The notes beneath the pieces are model-generated. The model was not told the origin of the DNA, searched no databases, and saw only the letters and a list, made by a program, of their open reading frames with translations. The position numbers were made by a program, and so were the translations under genes. Below are positions 47,601 through 62,600 of a stretch of 64,000 bases of DNA, piece after piece. The DNA is taken from assembly GCA_032158295.1 (NCBI GenBank), contig CM063248.1, forward strand, positions 22,841,273-22,905,272. The letters run 5' to 3'. The number at the start of each line of letters is the position of its first letter. Position 1 is the first letter of the stretch. Source of the DNA: Pycnopodia helianthoides. Its lineage: Eukaryota > Echinodermata > Asteroidea > Forcipulatida > Asteriidae.

Positions 47601-50600
47601 GAGAGGCCTAGTTTGACGTCAGCGACGGTGGCGTAATTTCAAGTGACATCACAATACTCTCTGTTGGAGAATGCCTTGCATAATAAACCGAAGTGTAGGT
47701 CACACGATCATTAATAACATGACCCAAATCTTGACCAATGGTATTGATCAGACTTCTGGGTATAGTAGGGCAGTGCTGGTTGGTACTAACAATGGAAAAG
47801 TACCCAATGGCAATTTACTTTAATGAACACCAATTACACCACTTAATAGAAAAGGCCAGAGCTTTTACTAACTGAGCAGATTGTAGAAGTGATATTAATA
47901 ATAAATAATAAAGATGTATGTAAATTGTTAATTAATTAAACACTTCAACAACACTTCTCCTCAGATCTGTTTATGCCAGCAATAATGAGTTGAGCTACTT
48001 CCATGCTGTGGGTAAAGAGCCACTTATTGGTAAAACAATCGGTCAAGTAATGGATGAAACAACAGAGAAGTACCCAGATAGAGAGTCACTCATCTTCTGT
48101 AAAGATGGAATCAGAAGGACATTTGCACAATTCAAAGAAGAGGTGAGTAAAGTTTCAGAGAAGAGTGAATTTTAAACAATTGTTCTAAATATAAGGTCTG
48201 CAGATTTGAACAATTCACAAACTTATACACCCAGGAGAGTGAAATTTGTTACCAACAGGAACAATAAAGAACTAATGAAATAAATTTCTACACATACATG
48301 TAAATTCACAATCATTATCACAGTTCTTTTGTTGATGTTTCTATTCAAGTCAAGATTTCTATATTTATTGATGTTTTCAAATGTTTCCTTTAAAACCCTT
48401 ACAGACAAGGCAGTTTGGCTAGAATCCTTACAGACCAGGCAGTTTGGCTAGAACCCTTACAGACAAGTCAGTTTGGCTAGAACCCTTACAGACAAGGCAG
48501 TTTGGCTAGAACCCTTACAGACATGGCAGTTTGGCTAGAACCCTTACAGACATGGCAGTTTGGCTAGAACCCTTACAGACATGGCAGTTTGGCTAGAACC
48601 CTTACAGACAAGGCAGTTTGGCTAGAACCCTTACAGACAAGGCAGTTTGGCTAGAACCCTTACAGACATGGCAGTTTGGCTAGAACCCATACAGACATGG
48701 CAGTTTGGCTAGAACCCTTACAGACAAGGCAGTTTGGCTAGAACCCTTACAGACATGGCAGTTTGGCTAGAACCCTTACAGACATGGCAGTTTGGCTAGA
48801 ACCCTTACAGACAAGGCAGTTTGGCTAGAACCCTTACAGACATGGCAGTTTGGCTAGAACCCTTACAGACAAGGCAGTTTGGCTAGAACCCTTACAGACA
48901 TGGCAGTTTGGCTAGAACCCTTACAGACATGGCAGTTTGGCTAGAACCCTTACAGACATGGCAGTTTGGCTAGAACCCTTACAGACAAGGCAGTTTGGCT
49001 AGAACCCTTACAGACATGGCAGTTTGGCTAGAACCCTTACAGACAAGGCAGTTTGGCTAGAACCCTTACAGACAAGGCAGTTTGGCTAGAACCCTTACAG
49101 ACAAGGCAGTTTGGCTAGAACCCTTACAGACATGGCAGTTTGGCTAGAACCCTTACAGACATGGCAGTTTGGCTAGAACCCTTACAGACAAGGCAGTTTG
49201 GCTAGAACCCTTACAGACAAGGCAGTTTGGCTAGAATCCTTGCAGACAAGGCAGTTTGGCTAGAACTCTTACAGACAAGGCAGTTTGGCTAGAACCCGTA
49301 CAGACATGGCAGTTTGGCTAGAACCCTTACAGACAAAGCAGTCTGGCTAGCACCCTTACAGACATGGCAGTTTGGCTAGAACCCTTAATACAGACAAGGC
49401 AGTTTGGCTAGACCTCTTACAGACAAGGCAGTCTGGCTAGCACCCTTACAGACATGGCAGTTTGGCTAGAACCCTTAATACAGACAAGGCAGTTTGGCTA
49501 GCATAATAATAATAATAAATAAAAACTTGTAAAGCGCCATCTATCTAAGACTAAACTTATTCTGAGGCATAAAAACAAAACAAAAAACAGAGAGAGTAAC
49601 AACAAAGATCTTGATTCCTCCTATATCCACTTCATCTATGTCACTCCACACCAAGTTGTTTGGACTTGCATAAGTATGGAATGCCTCACTCTGTGGTAAA
49701 CACTTTTTGTATGGACTTTCTGACCCAATCCTTCTAAACTCTTCACTTTTGCAATTGGATATAGAAGGATTTTGGACTGTAGTATTAGATTCTTAGTGAT
49801 CATAAACATGTTTTCATTCTGTTTAGACTGACAAAATAGCGATGGGACTTATAGCTCTTGGCATCAAAGAAGGAGACAGAGTTGGTATGTGGGGACCATC
49901 CACATTAGAATGGGTTCTGACACAGTTTGCAACATGTCGTATTGGAGCAATTATGGTCAACATTAATCCAGTGTACAGAGTGCTTGAGTTGGAGTACGCT
50001 CTGCAGAAGGTAATGGCCTTATTATGTAAACCCTCCTTTATGTTACTAAGAAGAATGAGGCATGAACACACACTCATTGTTTTATATTTTAATATGATAT
50101 TTTGTGTTGAATTGCCCTCAGAAATGCTGTAAAATAATTAAATTCAATCGGTTTGTTTGCATTGATGTATTTTTTCTCATGAACAAATGAAGTGCACACA
50201 ATGTTACAACCATTGTCCAGCACGGATTATCACACATAAGTGTACAACTAAACAACTTGCCCGTTTCACAAAGTCTCTACTGTATGTTTGTCAGTAACTC
50301 CTAGTGTTTTGCCTTGAGATCTACATGTAGTGTTAAAAAATACTGATTCTTATAACTGGTTGCTTTGTGACGTTTCGTGGCCGAGCGGTTAAGAGCACCG
50401 GACTCAAGCTCTTGTGCTTCTGATCAGCAAAATGTGAGTTTGAGTCCCGGTCGAGGCATTTGTGTCCTTAAGAGCAAGATACTTTACCATAATTACTTTG
50501 TCCGTCAGATGGGACATTAAGCCGTGGGTCTCATGTACTAGGATTAGTAGTGCATGTAAAAGAGCCCAGAACACTGACCATGGTAGAGTAGGGTTAACCC

Positions 50601-53600
50601 TGTTGTTTCTGGTTCACATAGCAAGCACCCTTGTTTATAGGTTTCCTCAGGCTTGTGAGCTACAATGATTAAGTTCACTTATGAGGCATCCTTGGTTTCA
50701 TTACCAGAAATACATAGTAATAATAATAATTATTATCATTTTAATATTATGACGAAAGGAAACCTATTGATCTGTAGGTCAGAAAGGTTTGCATGTTGCT
50801 GATCTCACAAAGTGTTTAGTACCTGGAGTGAATCGTCATAAATAATTCTTCATTTCTAGGTACAGTGCAAGAATTCTTTTTATTGATAATTGCACTTAAT
50901 ATTACTTGAAAAGTCAAATTTGAATGCAACAAAGTTTTTTCTTTCCTGTCTGCTTAGTCCAATTGCAAAGCAATTGTCTGTGATAAGAGTTTCCGAACAC
51001 TGGACTACTATGCAATGCTACAAGAGCTTTGTCCTGAGCTGTCAAGTGATAAACCAGGTCAGCTCAAAAGTGCCAGGTAAATTTCTGTTTTCATTAAGTT
51101 AATATGTCGTGGCCGAGTGGTCAAGTGCACTGGACTTTGGTGCTCTGGTGTTTCTGATCAGCAGAGTGTGGGTTCGAGTCCCAGTCTTTACTTGTGTCCT
51201 TAAGCAAGACACTTAACCATTGTTGCTTTGTCCTTCAGATGGGACGTAAAGCAGTGTGTTGTGTAATGCACGTAACATAACCCAGTTACACTTATCGCTA
51301 TTGAGGAGGGTTTGCCACAGTGTTTGTGGCAGTGGCTGCTGAATGCGCTACAGCACCTTGTTTACACTCACAAGGTGTTGCATAATTGGGTTTCACTATT
51401 CATAAATTTCAAAAACCTGTTTGAAAATAAATAATGATAAGCAGTTTGAGACTCCCATAGATAAAGCGCTATATAAAAACTAGTTATTATTATTATTATA
51501 ATTGTTATATAATCAATTGACCGTACATTTCTTATAACAGTCTTTTGCAAGACACCACATCTTACACATGTATAAATCTTGCCACAAGCTACTAACATTT
51601 TGTGATTAACATCTGTTAAATATTGAGATTAAGTTTGCAAACTCTTTTTCTCTCTGGACTACATGTAAGAAAGTTTAGAATCTTTTCTCGCTGTCGATTT
51701 GATTTAGCACCACAATGCCCCCCAAAAAATACAAAAGTCATCCCAGGTACTTGTAGGAAATAGTGTAAATTTTATGCAAGTAAAGTATTTATCAATAAAT
51801 AACAGTTACTTATAAAATACCTGTGTAGGCTCCCTGATCTTAAGACGGTCATCTTCAGAGGTGAAGATAGTCTTCCAGGAACGTACAACTTTCCTGATCT
51901 CCTGAATATGGGAGGCAGCACTGAACAGAAACTCCTGGAAGAATGCAAACATGCGATTCAGTTTGATGAACCCATCAATATACAGTTTACATCTGTGAGT
52001 ACTTGCAATTTTTAATTATCTTAAAGCATCAGGATGCAACAGTTTAGCATCATCAAGATAAATGTCCCAAATCCACTCCCTCAGTCTAGCATCATCAAGA
52101 TGATTGTCCCAAACCCACTCCCTCAGTCTAGCATCATCAAGATGAATGTCCCAAACCCACTCCCTCAGTCTAGCATCATCAAGATGAATGACCCAAACCC
52201 ACTCCCTCAGTCTAGCATCATCAAGATGAATGTCCCAAACCCACTCCCTCAGTTTAGCATCATCAAGATGAATGTCCCAAACCCACTCCCTCAGTCTAGC
52301 ATCATCAAGATGAATGTCACAAACCCACTCCCTCAGTCTAGCATCATCAAGATGAATGTCCCAAACCCACTCCCTCAGTCTAGCATCATCAAGATGAATG
52401 TCCCAAACCCACTCCCTCAGTCTAGCATCATCAAGATGAATGTCCCAAACCCACTCCCTCAGTTTAGCATCATCAAGATGAATGTCCCAAACCCACTCCC
52501 TCAGTCTAGCATCATCAAGATGAATGTCCCAAACCCACTCCCTCAGTCTAGCATCATCAAGATGAATGTCCCAAACCCACTCCCTCAGTCTAGCATCATC
52601 AAGATGAATGTCCCAAACCCACTCCCTCAGTCTAGCATCATCAAGATGAATGTCCCAAACCCACTCCCTCAAGTCATTAGCATCATCAGATGATGTCCCA
52701 AACCCACTCCTCATTTCATCATCAGATGAATGACCAAACCCACTCCCTCAGTTAGCATCATCAAGAGAATTCCCAACACCCATCATCTAGCATCATCTGA
52801 TGAATGTCCAAACCATCTCAGTTAGATCATCAGTTGATATCCAAGCCATCCCCAGTCTAGCATCATCAAGAGAATGTCCCAAACCACTCCCTCAGTCTAG
52901 CATCATCAAGATGAATGTCCCAAACCCACTCCCTCAGTCTAGACATCTCAAGATGAATGTCCCAAACCCACTCCCTCAGTCTAGCATCATCAAGAAATGC
53001 CCAAACCCACTCCCTCAGTTTAGCATCATCAAGATGAATGTCCAAACCACTCCCTCAGTCTAGCATCATCAAGGAATGTCCCAAAACTCCAGTCTAGCAT
53101 CATCAGATGAATTCAAACACTCCTAGTCTAGCAACATCAAGTCAACCTCTCATGAATGCAACACCCTAGTCCAACCATCCTCAGTTAGCATATCAAGATG
53201 AATGCCCAACCCCTCCTCATCTAGCATCATCAAATGAATGCCCCCAACACTCCCTCAGTTTAGCCAATCATCATATGCCCACAATCATGTCCCTACTCAT
53301 CAGTATGACACATAATCCCAACCCATCTAGTAGCATATCAAGATGAATGTCCCAAACCACTCCTCAGTTAGCATCATCAAGATGAATGTCCCAACCCATC
53401 CCTCAGTTAGCATCATCAAGATGAATGTCCCAAACCACTCCACTCATCATAGATGAATGTCCCAAACCATCCTAGTTAGCTCTCAGATACATGTCCAAAC
53501 CACTCCAGTAGCCATCCATGATCAGTCACATCATCAGATGATTCCAAACCCACTCGTCCAACACATCATAGTCAGCATCATCAATAGCCCAAACCATCCC

Positions 53601-56600
53601 ACTACATCATCAAGATAATCCAAAACCCACCCCATCCTAGCTCATCAAGATGAATGTCCAAACCCACTCCTCAGTCTAGCATCAAGATGAATGTCCAAAC
53701 CACTCCTCAGTCTAGCATCATCAAGATGAATGTCCAAACCCACTCCTCAGTCTAGCATCATCAAGATGAATGTCCAAACCCACTCCTCAGTCTAGCATCA
53801 TCAAGATGAATGTCCCAAACCCACTCCTCAGTCTAGCATCATCAAGATGAATGCCCAAACCACTCCTCAGTTAGCATATCAAGATGATTCCCAACACCAC
53901 TCCTCAGTCTAGATCATCCAAGATGAATGTCCCAAACCCACTCCTCTCAGCTCATCAGATAATCCCAAACCCATCCCTCATTAGCAATCATCAAGATGAA
54001 TGCCCAAACCACTCCCTCAGTTAGCATCATCAAGATGAATGTCCCAAACCCACTCCTCAGTCTAGCATCATCAAGATGAATGTCCCAAACCACTCCCTCA
54101 GTCTAGCATATCAAGATGAATGTCCCAACCACTCCCTCAGTCTAGCATCATCAAGATGATTCCCAAACCCTCCCTCAGTTAGCATCAAGTAATGTCCAAA
54201 CCCCTCCTCAGTCACATCATAATGAATTCCCAAACCACTCCAGTTGATCCAAAAATCCCAACACTCTCAGTTCCCACATCAAGTGAATTCCAAACCCTCA
54301 TTCATATCCATCATCAAGATGAATTCCAAACCCTCCCTCAGTCTGCATCATCAAGATGAATGTCCCAACCCACTCCCTCAGTTAGCATCATCAAGATGAA
54401 TGCCAAACCCTCCCTCAGTCTTAGCATCATCAAGATGAATGTCCCAAACCCACTCCCCAGTCTAGCATCATCAAGATGAATGTCCAAACCCCTCCTCATC
54501 TAGATATCAAGTCGAATCCCAAACCACTCCTCGTCTAGCATCATCAAGATGAATGCCAAACCATCCTCAGTTAGCATCATCAAGATGAATGTCCAACCCA
54601 CTCCTCAGTCTAGCATCATCAAGATGAATGTCCAAACCATCCCTCAGTCTAGCATCATCAAGATGAATGTCCCAAACCATCCCTCAGTTAGCATCATCAA
54701 GATGAATGTCCAAACCCACTCCCAGTGCATCATCAATGAATGCCAAACCCACTCCTCAGTTAGCATCATCAGATGAATGTCCAACCCACTCCTCAGTCTA
54801 GCATCATCAAGATGAATGTCCAAACCCACTCCTCAGTTAGCATCATCAAGATGAATGTCCCAAACCACTCCTCAGTTAGCATCATCAAGATGAATGCCCA
54901 AACCACTCCTCAGTTTGCACATCAAGTGAATTCCCAAACACTCCTCAGTCTAGCATCATCAAGATGAATGTCCCAAACCCACTCCTCAGTCTAGCATCAT
55001 CAAGATGAATGTCCAAACCCACTCCCTCAGTCTAGCATATCAAGATGAATGCCCAAACCCACTCCTCAGTTAGCATCATCAAGATGAATGTCCCAAACCC
55101 ACTCCCTCGTTAGCATCATCAAGATGAATGTCCAACCCACTCCCAGTCTAGCATCATCAAGATGAATGTCCCAAACCCACTCCCTCAGTCTAGCATCATC
55201 AAGATGAAGTCCCAAAACCCACTCCCTCAGTCTAGCATCATCAAGATGAATGTCCCAAACCCACTCCCTCAGTCTAGCATCATCAAGATGAATGTCCCAA
55301 ACCCACTCCCTCAGTCTAGCATCATCAAGATGAATGTCCCAAACCCACTCCCTCAGTCTAGCATCATCAAGATGAATGTCCCAAACCCACTCCCTCAGTC
55401 TAGCATCATCAAGATGAATGACCCAAACCCACTCCCCAGTTTAGCATCATCAAGATGAATGTCCCAAACCCACTCCCTCAGTCTAGCATCATCAAGATGA
55501 ATGTCCCAAACCCACTCCCTCAGTCTAGCATCATCAAGATGAATGTCCCAAACCCACTCCCTCAGTCTAGCATCATCAAGATGAATGTCCCAAACCCACT
55601 CCCTCAGTCTAGCATCATCAAGATGAATGTCCCAAACCCACTCCCTCAGTCTAGCATCATCAAGATGAATGTCCCAAACCCACTCCTCAGTCTAGCATCA
55701 TCAAGATGAATGTCCCAAACCCACTCCCTCAGTCTAGCATCATCAAGATGAATGTCCCAAACCCACTCCCTCAGTCTAGCATCATCAAGATGAATGTCCC
55801 AAACCCACTCCCTCAGTCTAGCATCATCAAGATGAATGTCCCAAACCCACTCCCTCAGTCTAGCATCATCAAGATGATGTCCAACACTCTAGTGCACGAT
55901 AATACCAAACCCACTCCCTCAGTTTAGCATCATCAAGATGAATGTCCCAAACCCACTCCCTCAGTCTAGCATCATCAAGATGAATGTCCCAAACCCACTC
56001 CCTCAGTCTAGCATCATCAAGATGAATGTCCCAAACCCACTCCCTCAGTCTAGCATCATCAAGATGAATGTCCAAACCCACTCCCTCAGTCTAGCATCAT
56101 CAAGATGAATGTCCCAAACCCACTCCCTCAGTCTAGCATCATCAAGATGAATGTCCCAAACCCACTCCCTCAGTCTAGCATCATCAAGATGAATGTCACA
56201 AACCCACTCCCTCAGTCTAGCATCATCAAGATGAATGTCCCAAACCCACTCCCTCAGTCTAGCATCATCAAGATGAATGTCCCAAACCCACTCCCTCAGT
56301 CTAGCATCATCAAGATGAATGTCCCAAACCCACTCCCTCAGTCTAGCATCATCAAGATGAATGTCCCAAACCCACTCCCTCAGTCTAGCATCATCAAGAT
56401 GAATCTTAAGTGAAAATTAAATTAAAATTAAACTTGACAATTCCACAAGTTGTTATTTTTATTTCCAATCTATCTGTCATTAACCAGTAAAAGCTAGGGA
56501 TTTTTCCCCTGCACTCTGATGGGATAATTTTTTTAGAATTGTGTTTTTTTTGTTTTTAGAGTTTGTTGGCTCAGAGAAACTCTGACTAAACAAAGCCATG

Positions 56601-59600
56601 GGAACAAATATTGTCTTTAAAGTACTGGGATTTGTTGTTTCTTATTGAGTAAATACCATATTCACTCACTGTGAATCACAAAACCTCAGCCACCAATTTT
56701 AGTCTTGGTCTCTGCATGCCAAGTAATCCTCTTCTCTCAACATAAGTAGAAAGATCTGGAATTAAAGGGAATTGGTCTTAAACAATAACTGCTGCACAAA
56801 GGCAAAATTTTTCAATATTTCTCATGGCTATCTGTCCTCTTTGTGTGGGTGAAACAAAGCGTTGTATGTAGAGTGACATTGTGTGCCAGCTCCATAGTGG
56901 AAAGTACGGGTAACCGGTCTTCCAATGTGACATGAAAATACAAAAGTCACGTCTCCCGGTATGCATCCGGTGAAAAGTTGCTTTGTTATTACGTCATCCG
57001 GTGTTTAACTGATTTAGTGCTATTGGTTCCTATTTATGAATCACAACTCCATTTTATCTGGTTTGCATGCCGATCCTTTCTCTTAATAGAAAGTATCGGT
57101 TAAAGAACTGGTTAAACATGTGGGCTTTTTAATATCGGTATCTGTCTTTTGTGGTTAAGCAGCGTTGGCTTGGGGAATTCGTCCATCTAGGTGTAAAGTG
57201 GTTAAGGCTTGCCTTGTTAATAGTCATTCCGGTATGCAATCGGTAAAAGTTGCTTTTTTAATTACGTCATCGGTGTTTAACTGTTAAGGCATGTTGGCTT
57301 GTTAATACGTCATCTGGTGTTTAACTGGTTAAGGCATGTTGGCTTGTTAATACGTCATCCGGTGTTTAACTGGTTAAGGCATGTTGGCTTGTTAATACGT
57401 CATCGGTGTTTAAACTGGTTAAGGCATGTTGGCTTGTTAATACGTCATCTGGTGTTTAAACTGGTTAAGGCATGTTGGCTTGTTAAATTTCGTCATCGGT
57501 GTTTAACTGGTTAAGGCATGTTGGCTTGTTAATACGTCATCCGGTGTTAAACTGGTTAAGGCATGTTGGCTTGTTAATTACGTCATCTGGTGTTTAACTG
57601 GTTAAGGCATGTTGGCTTGTTAATACGTCATCTGGTGTTTAACTGGTTAAGGCATGTTGGCTTGTTAATACGTCATCCGGTGTTAAACTGGTTAAGGCAT
57701 GTTGGCTTGTTAATACGTCATCGGTGTTTAACTGGTTAAGGCATGTTGGCTTGTTAATACGCCATCCAGTGTTTAACTGGTTAAACGGAAAGATATAACT
57801 AGTTTTCATCAATAGTTATCAGCTTTTAGAATGAACTTTTTCCCATTATTATATGTTCAATGTCATAAGCTGTATCGATGCAATTTAACACCTTAATTAC
57901 CTTTAGTAGATATTCAAAACTTTGCTTAAAGCCGTTTCTTAGATTATTTCTTCGCAAATTAAATTTCAGGGAACTACAGGCAATCCGAAAGGTGCAACGT
58001 TGACACATCACAACATACTCAACAATGCCAACAATATTGGACTTGTCATCGGTTACCATGAGAAGGTAATACAGGAAAACTAAGCTACTTGTCTTTTGTG
58101 TCTCTGTGTGTCCTTAATCAGAATTATCAATCTGCAAAACACCACATTAATGTTGTTTACCCATTAGTTTTCTTGAAATGTTTAGTGTAACACATTTTTA
58201 TGTAGAAGGGTCATTTCTGGAGGTTGGGACAATGTGTATCATGTTTGTGACAGTCAACCTCATTATTAAAAGAATTATTAGTCAATTATTAGTCAATAAA
58301 TTTGACTCAGTTATTTCATTTAACATTCGCCTTTGAGTATGAAAGTATTTTTTAAAGTTTGACATTGTTTAAACAATGTTTCAATGAAAAATATGATGAA
58401 AAATGTATCCTTTCGACTTAACATGGACACCATGTCAGTGTTGGATAGGAGACCTTATGCACATGACCTCATTTGAGTAGGGCGCCCTCAACTGGAGGTA
58501 AAATGAAGGTATCTCTTTGGCCCCTCCTTTGCGCCGCGCGTACATAGCTGTGCAATTTCCATTGTTTCATCATCATTTTACCTCTAAGATGGTGGCATGA
58601 TGACATCAATGCATAAGGTCTATTAAATAGTCCAGTTGGTTTGATTACAGAATTCCTATCATTATGTCAGTGTTACAGATATTTTTGTTATTTTTAATCC
58701 TTGGTCAACAGTCAAAAAGATAATTATGCAACCTCACTGTGTAGTAATTGCAAGAGACACAATGTAGCAAGAAAAATACTTGTTAAGGTAATTGGTGATT
58801 AAATACAGGAGAAATGGGCAGAACTAAACAAATCTCAGTCAACACTTTGTTTTGCTGTTCTCTTAGAAACAACACTCCTGTTATAAAGAGGTAACTTGGC
58901 CAGTCCCAGCAATCTTGTTATAACGAGAGTCGACTGTAGATGTAACAAAGACACCATGTCTTGTGACATTTTGGCATCTTTGGGGTCTGTCCATAGCAAC
59001 AATCTGCAAGATACCTCTTGCTGTACGCAGACTGCCATTGAAGCACTGACTACCATAACAAAAGTTTTTCTTGGTGCACTGTGTATGTAGTTAGTAGATA
59101 AAGTACGTTTGCATGATTATGTAATCAAAACTAAATATCCAGTTGTTACACATTTGGAAAAATATTTTTGTTACAATAAATTTTGAAAATTTAAAACTGT
59201 AACAACACTTTCACATTCAAAGGTGAATGTTATACATGAAATAGTTATTTAATTGAGTCAAAAATAAGAATGCTTTTAATGATTTGGTAAAAATCATACC
59301 AAGTGTCCCCTAATTCAGTGTCTTTTAGGAACAGGTTTTTATGTTTCAAGCTGAGGTTTGTAAGAGTTGAAAGCCATTGCAAACAATGAGGAAGCAATAG
59401 TGGAGTGTTATTCTGAACTTGCTACCTATGTACTTAAGATACTACATTATGTTGTGATTGTTGCAGCCACATCGCATCTGTGTACCAGTGCCTCTGTATC
59501 ACTGCTTTGGTATGGTAGGAGGCACTTTATGTGGAATGGTTCATGGTGCAACCTCTGTCTTTCCTGCCCCTGGGTTTGATGCAGAAGCAACACTTCAAGC

Positions 59601-62600
59601 AATATCTGAGGAGAAGTAAGTGACCAGTTTAAAACGAAAGTCAGACTGTAGAACATAGCGTATGTAATAATCTTACCAGGAGGTGTTGTTTGAGATTATG
59701 TGATGTAATATAAGAGAAATAAAAACAAATTATCATCACTTAAAACTTATCCACTGTTAAAAAAAAAAATCTGTGTCCACCTTCAATTTTTATTTTTAAA
59801 ACTTTTTGGAGCCTCTTGAGTGATCGTTTTCTTTTGAAAATATCATTGCCACAATGAAATCCACACTTGACAAAAGGAAAGCAACAAAGGTTCTCATAAT
59901 TAGCTATGGGATTTGATGTTGTTGTGTGAGAAAATTGATAGGCACTCACTGTGATTTGCAGAACCTCGGCAATGAGCCACGAGCGAAAGTCTGCCATGGT
60001 ATCCTGGAATCTCGGAACGCTCAGACTTATTCAGCCGAATATGATGCTGAACATTTTTACATAAACAGGCTGAAGGTCTGGAATCACAGGTTACACAAGA
60101 ACCCCTGTAAAGGGATTTTACTAGACATGTTTTCCAGAACCTGTTGTCGCTCTTTGTACGGTAAAAACAAAGCGTGTCATGGTAGGTGCCTGCCTGTGCA
60201 CGCTACACACTGGAACGTCTGGGTGGATATTTAGCCTTCTGGCTGCCAGCAAAAAATTCAGGAAAATCCAAAGTTGTTTCGGGCTTTAAAAAACATTCGT
60301 GGTAATTCTCTCTGAAAAAAATTGCAGGAAACACGTCATCTGACATGAAGTGGTTAAACACCTGTTGGTTGAGAACATAAATTTGAATGTTTTGATGTTG
60401 GTAAACAGCTCAAGAATATTAATGTGCAATTCTTCTCTTTGTTTATTTTCTAACAGATGCACGTCATTGTACGGAACACCAACCATGTTCATTGACATGT
60501 TGAATCATCCAAGAATCTCCGAGTTTGATTTCTCCAGTCTATCAACAGGTGTTATGGCAGGTTCTCCATGTCCCATTGAGATTATGAAACAGAGTATCTC
60601 ACAGCTGAATATGAAGGATGTTTGTGTAAGAAGGCTAGCCTTGTCTCTTTCATATTGAATTATACACTGAGTGACTTTTCTGATGCTAGGTGTCGGTATT
60701 GTTTATGTAACTATGAGCATGTACAGATTTGTTGGAATGATACAACCATGCATCCTTCAAGTCTCTCAATGCTGTTCGTCTTTACAGTTCATATCCAATA
60801 CGTTCATATTTTTCTTGGTTTGTTTGGAAGTAAACAAGTTTTCATAAATACCCCCAGACAGTTTAGGCAGAGGCTGTTGGTTGACATGACCATGTTTACC
60901 TGGTATTAAGCAACTAATAAAGATATAACTGAAGCTGTTTCAGACCAGTTGGCTGAAGTGAGTTGGGTGTTCATAGCCATACGTGATTAGCACGTAAGCT
61001 TAGGCGGGGACTAGTAACATGTAACACAATCAATACATATAAATTCGTGCATATGCACAACCATTGACAATCGCATGCATTTGGACTTTTAGCGAAACGG
61101 CTGAAAGACAGGAATTGTAAAAACTTATTTTATCAATATTTTTGTTCAGGGTGCCAGTCAGAAGCCATACAGCCAGTAAATTTTATATGTGACCTATAAA
61201 ATTACCATGCCTGTGCTTTACCAACTGATTTATCTAGCCCTAATTTTTGCCCCCTGCCACTTCACGGGTATTATCGTAAACTTGGGTGTTATCTATTGCC
61301 AGTTATACGACAGTTACAGGTTGTATGGCTTCTGGGCTGGCACCCCCCGAACATAGATATTGAGACCCCCATCATTAGCGCTGGATAGCTCAGTTTGTAG
61401 AATGCCGGCTGTGGCGGCACATTAGTCTGGAGGTCGCTGATTCAAATTTATTTGATCACTTCATATGAAAAAAGAAATTATATTTTCTGAAACCAAACTT
61501 ACTGAAGTGGTATTTTTAAAAGCATTTTAAAAATTTCGTTGTAGATTGCGTATGGTCTGACAGAAGTATCTCCTGTGATCTTTCAAACACTACGAGATGA
61601 TCCAATTGAAAAGAGGGTTTCAACAGTTGGAAAAGCCAGTGACCACAATGAAGTAAGTCTCTTACAGTCTAAACACTTACAGAGAAATGAACAAATCAAA
61701 AATCAAAACTTGCTCTTAATATGAAATTTACCTACATCAATAAAATGTAAAAAATTAGTTAGTGGCCTGACGTTTCAACCCTAGCAGAGTCTTTCTCGAC
61801 AACACACATACATACATGCAAACCATCAATAAAATGTCTTACCTTTTCTTTAGGTGAAGATTATTGATGTTGAAACTGGTCATATTGTACCCCGTAATAC
61901 TTCTGGAGAACTATGTAGTCGAGGATATACCACAATGATTGGTTACTGGCAAGATGAGATGAAGACAAAACAGGCTATCGATGAGGGAAGATGGTTCCAT
62001 ACAGGGTAAGTAGCTACCTGTCTGTTTGTTTGTCTGATCATTATTCTGTCAGTCTAGTTAGTATGAAGACATTCTTCAGGGTTGGATTACCTACATGTAT
62101 GTATGTATGCACGTAATACACTTCAGACTTTTTCAAATGACAGAATCTGACTTACATAATACATCCCATGATACTAAAGCTGAGGAATTCTTAGTGACTA
62201 GAATGAACATGACTGTAACTACATGTATTTAAGGAGAGTATTGATCTATTCTCATTATACCTTCTTTAGTGATCTAGCTGTTATGGATGATGAAGGCTAC
62301 GTCTCCATCGTTGGACGTAAGAAAGATATGATCATCAGAGGAGGAGAAAATATCTATCCTGTGGAGCTGGAGAACTTCTTGTATAAACATCCAAAGATTG
62401 AAGATGTTCAGGTGGATACTTTGATTTCAAATCTTGAATACGTTGGGATGTTTCTTATCGGTAGTTAGATTTCACTTTTTATCTTAATGATTTGTTCTTC
62501 ATGGTTCACATTGTAATGCAGGTGATTGGACTTCCAGATGAACGTCTCGGTGAGATTGTTTGTGCTTGGGTCAAATTAAAGGAAGGACAAACTTCAACTG

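Noticed and set aside
48393..49501. CRISPR-like regular repeats
   Set aside because: There are no unique spacers: the 29-bp units follow head to tail. It is an animal intron minisatellite.
52016..52714. Long open frames on both strands (232 and 219 residues)
   Set aside because: They come from the 42-bp tandem unit, whose length is a multiple of three. Both lie inside an ACSF2 intron and consist only of a repeated 14-residue block.
59926..60234. 102-residue frame in ACSF2 intron 7
   Set aside because: It lies between exons 7 and 8, which join in phase without it. No domain recognised.
61376..61450. Functional tRNA gene
   Set aside because: The A-box is good, but the acceptor stem and B-box are degraded and no terminator T-run follows. 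Better read as a SINE head or tRNA relic.
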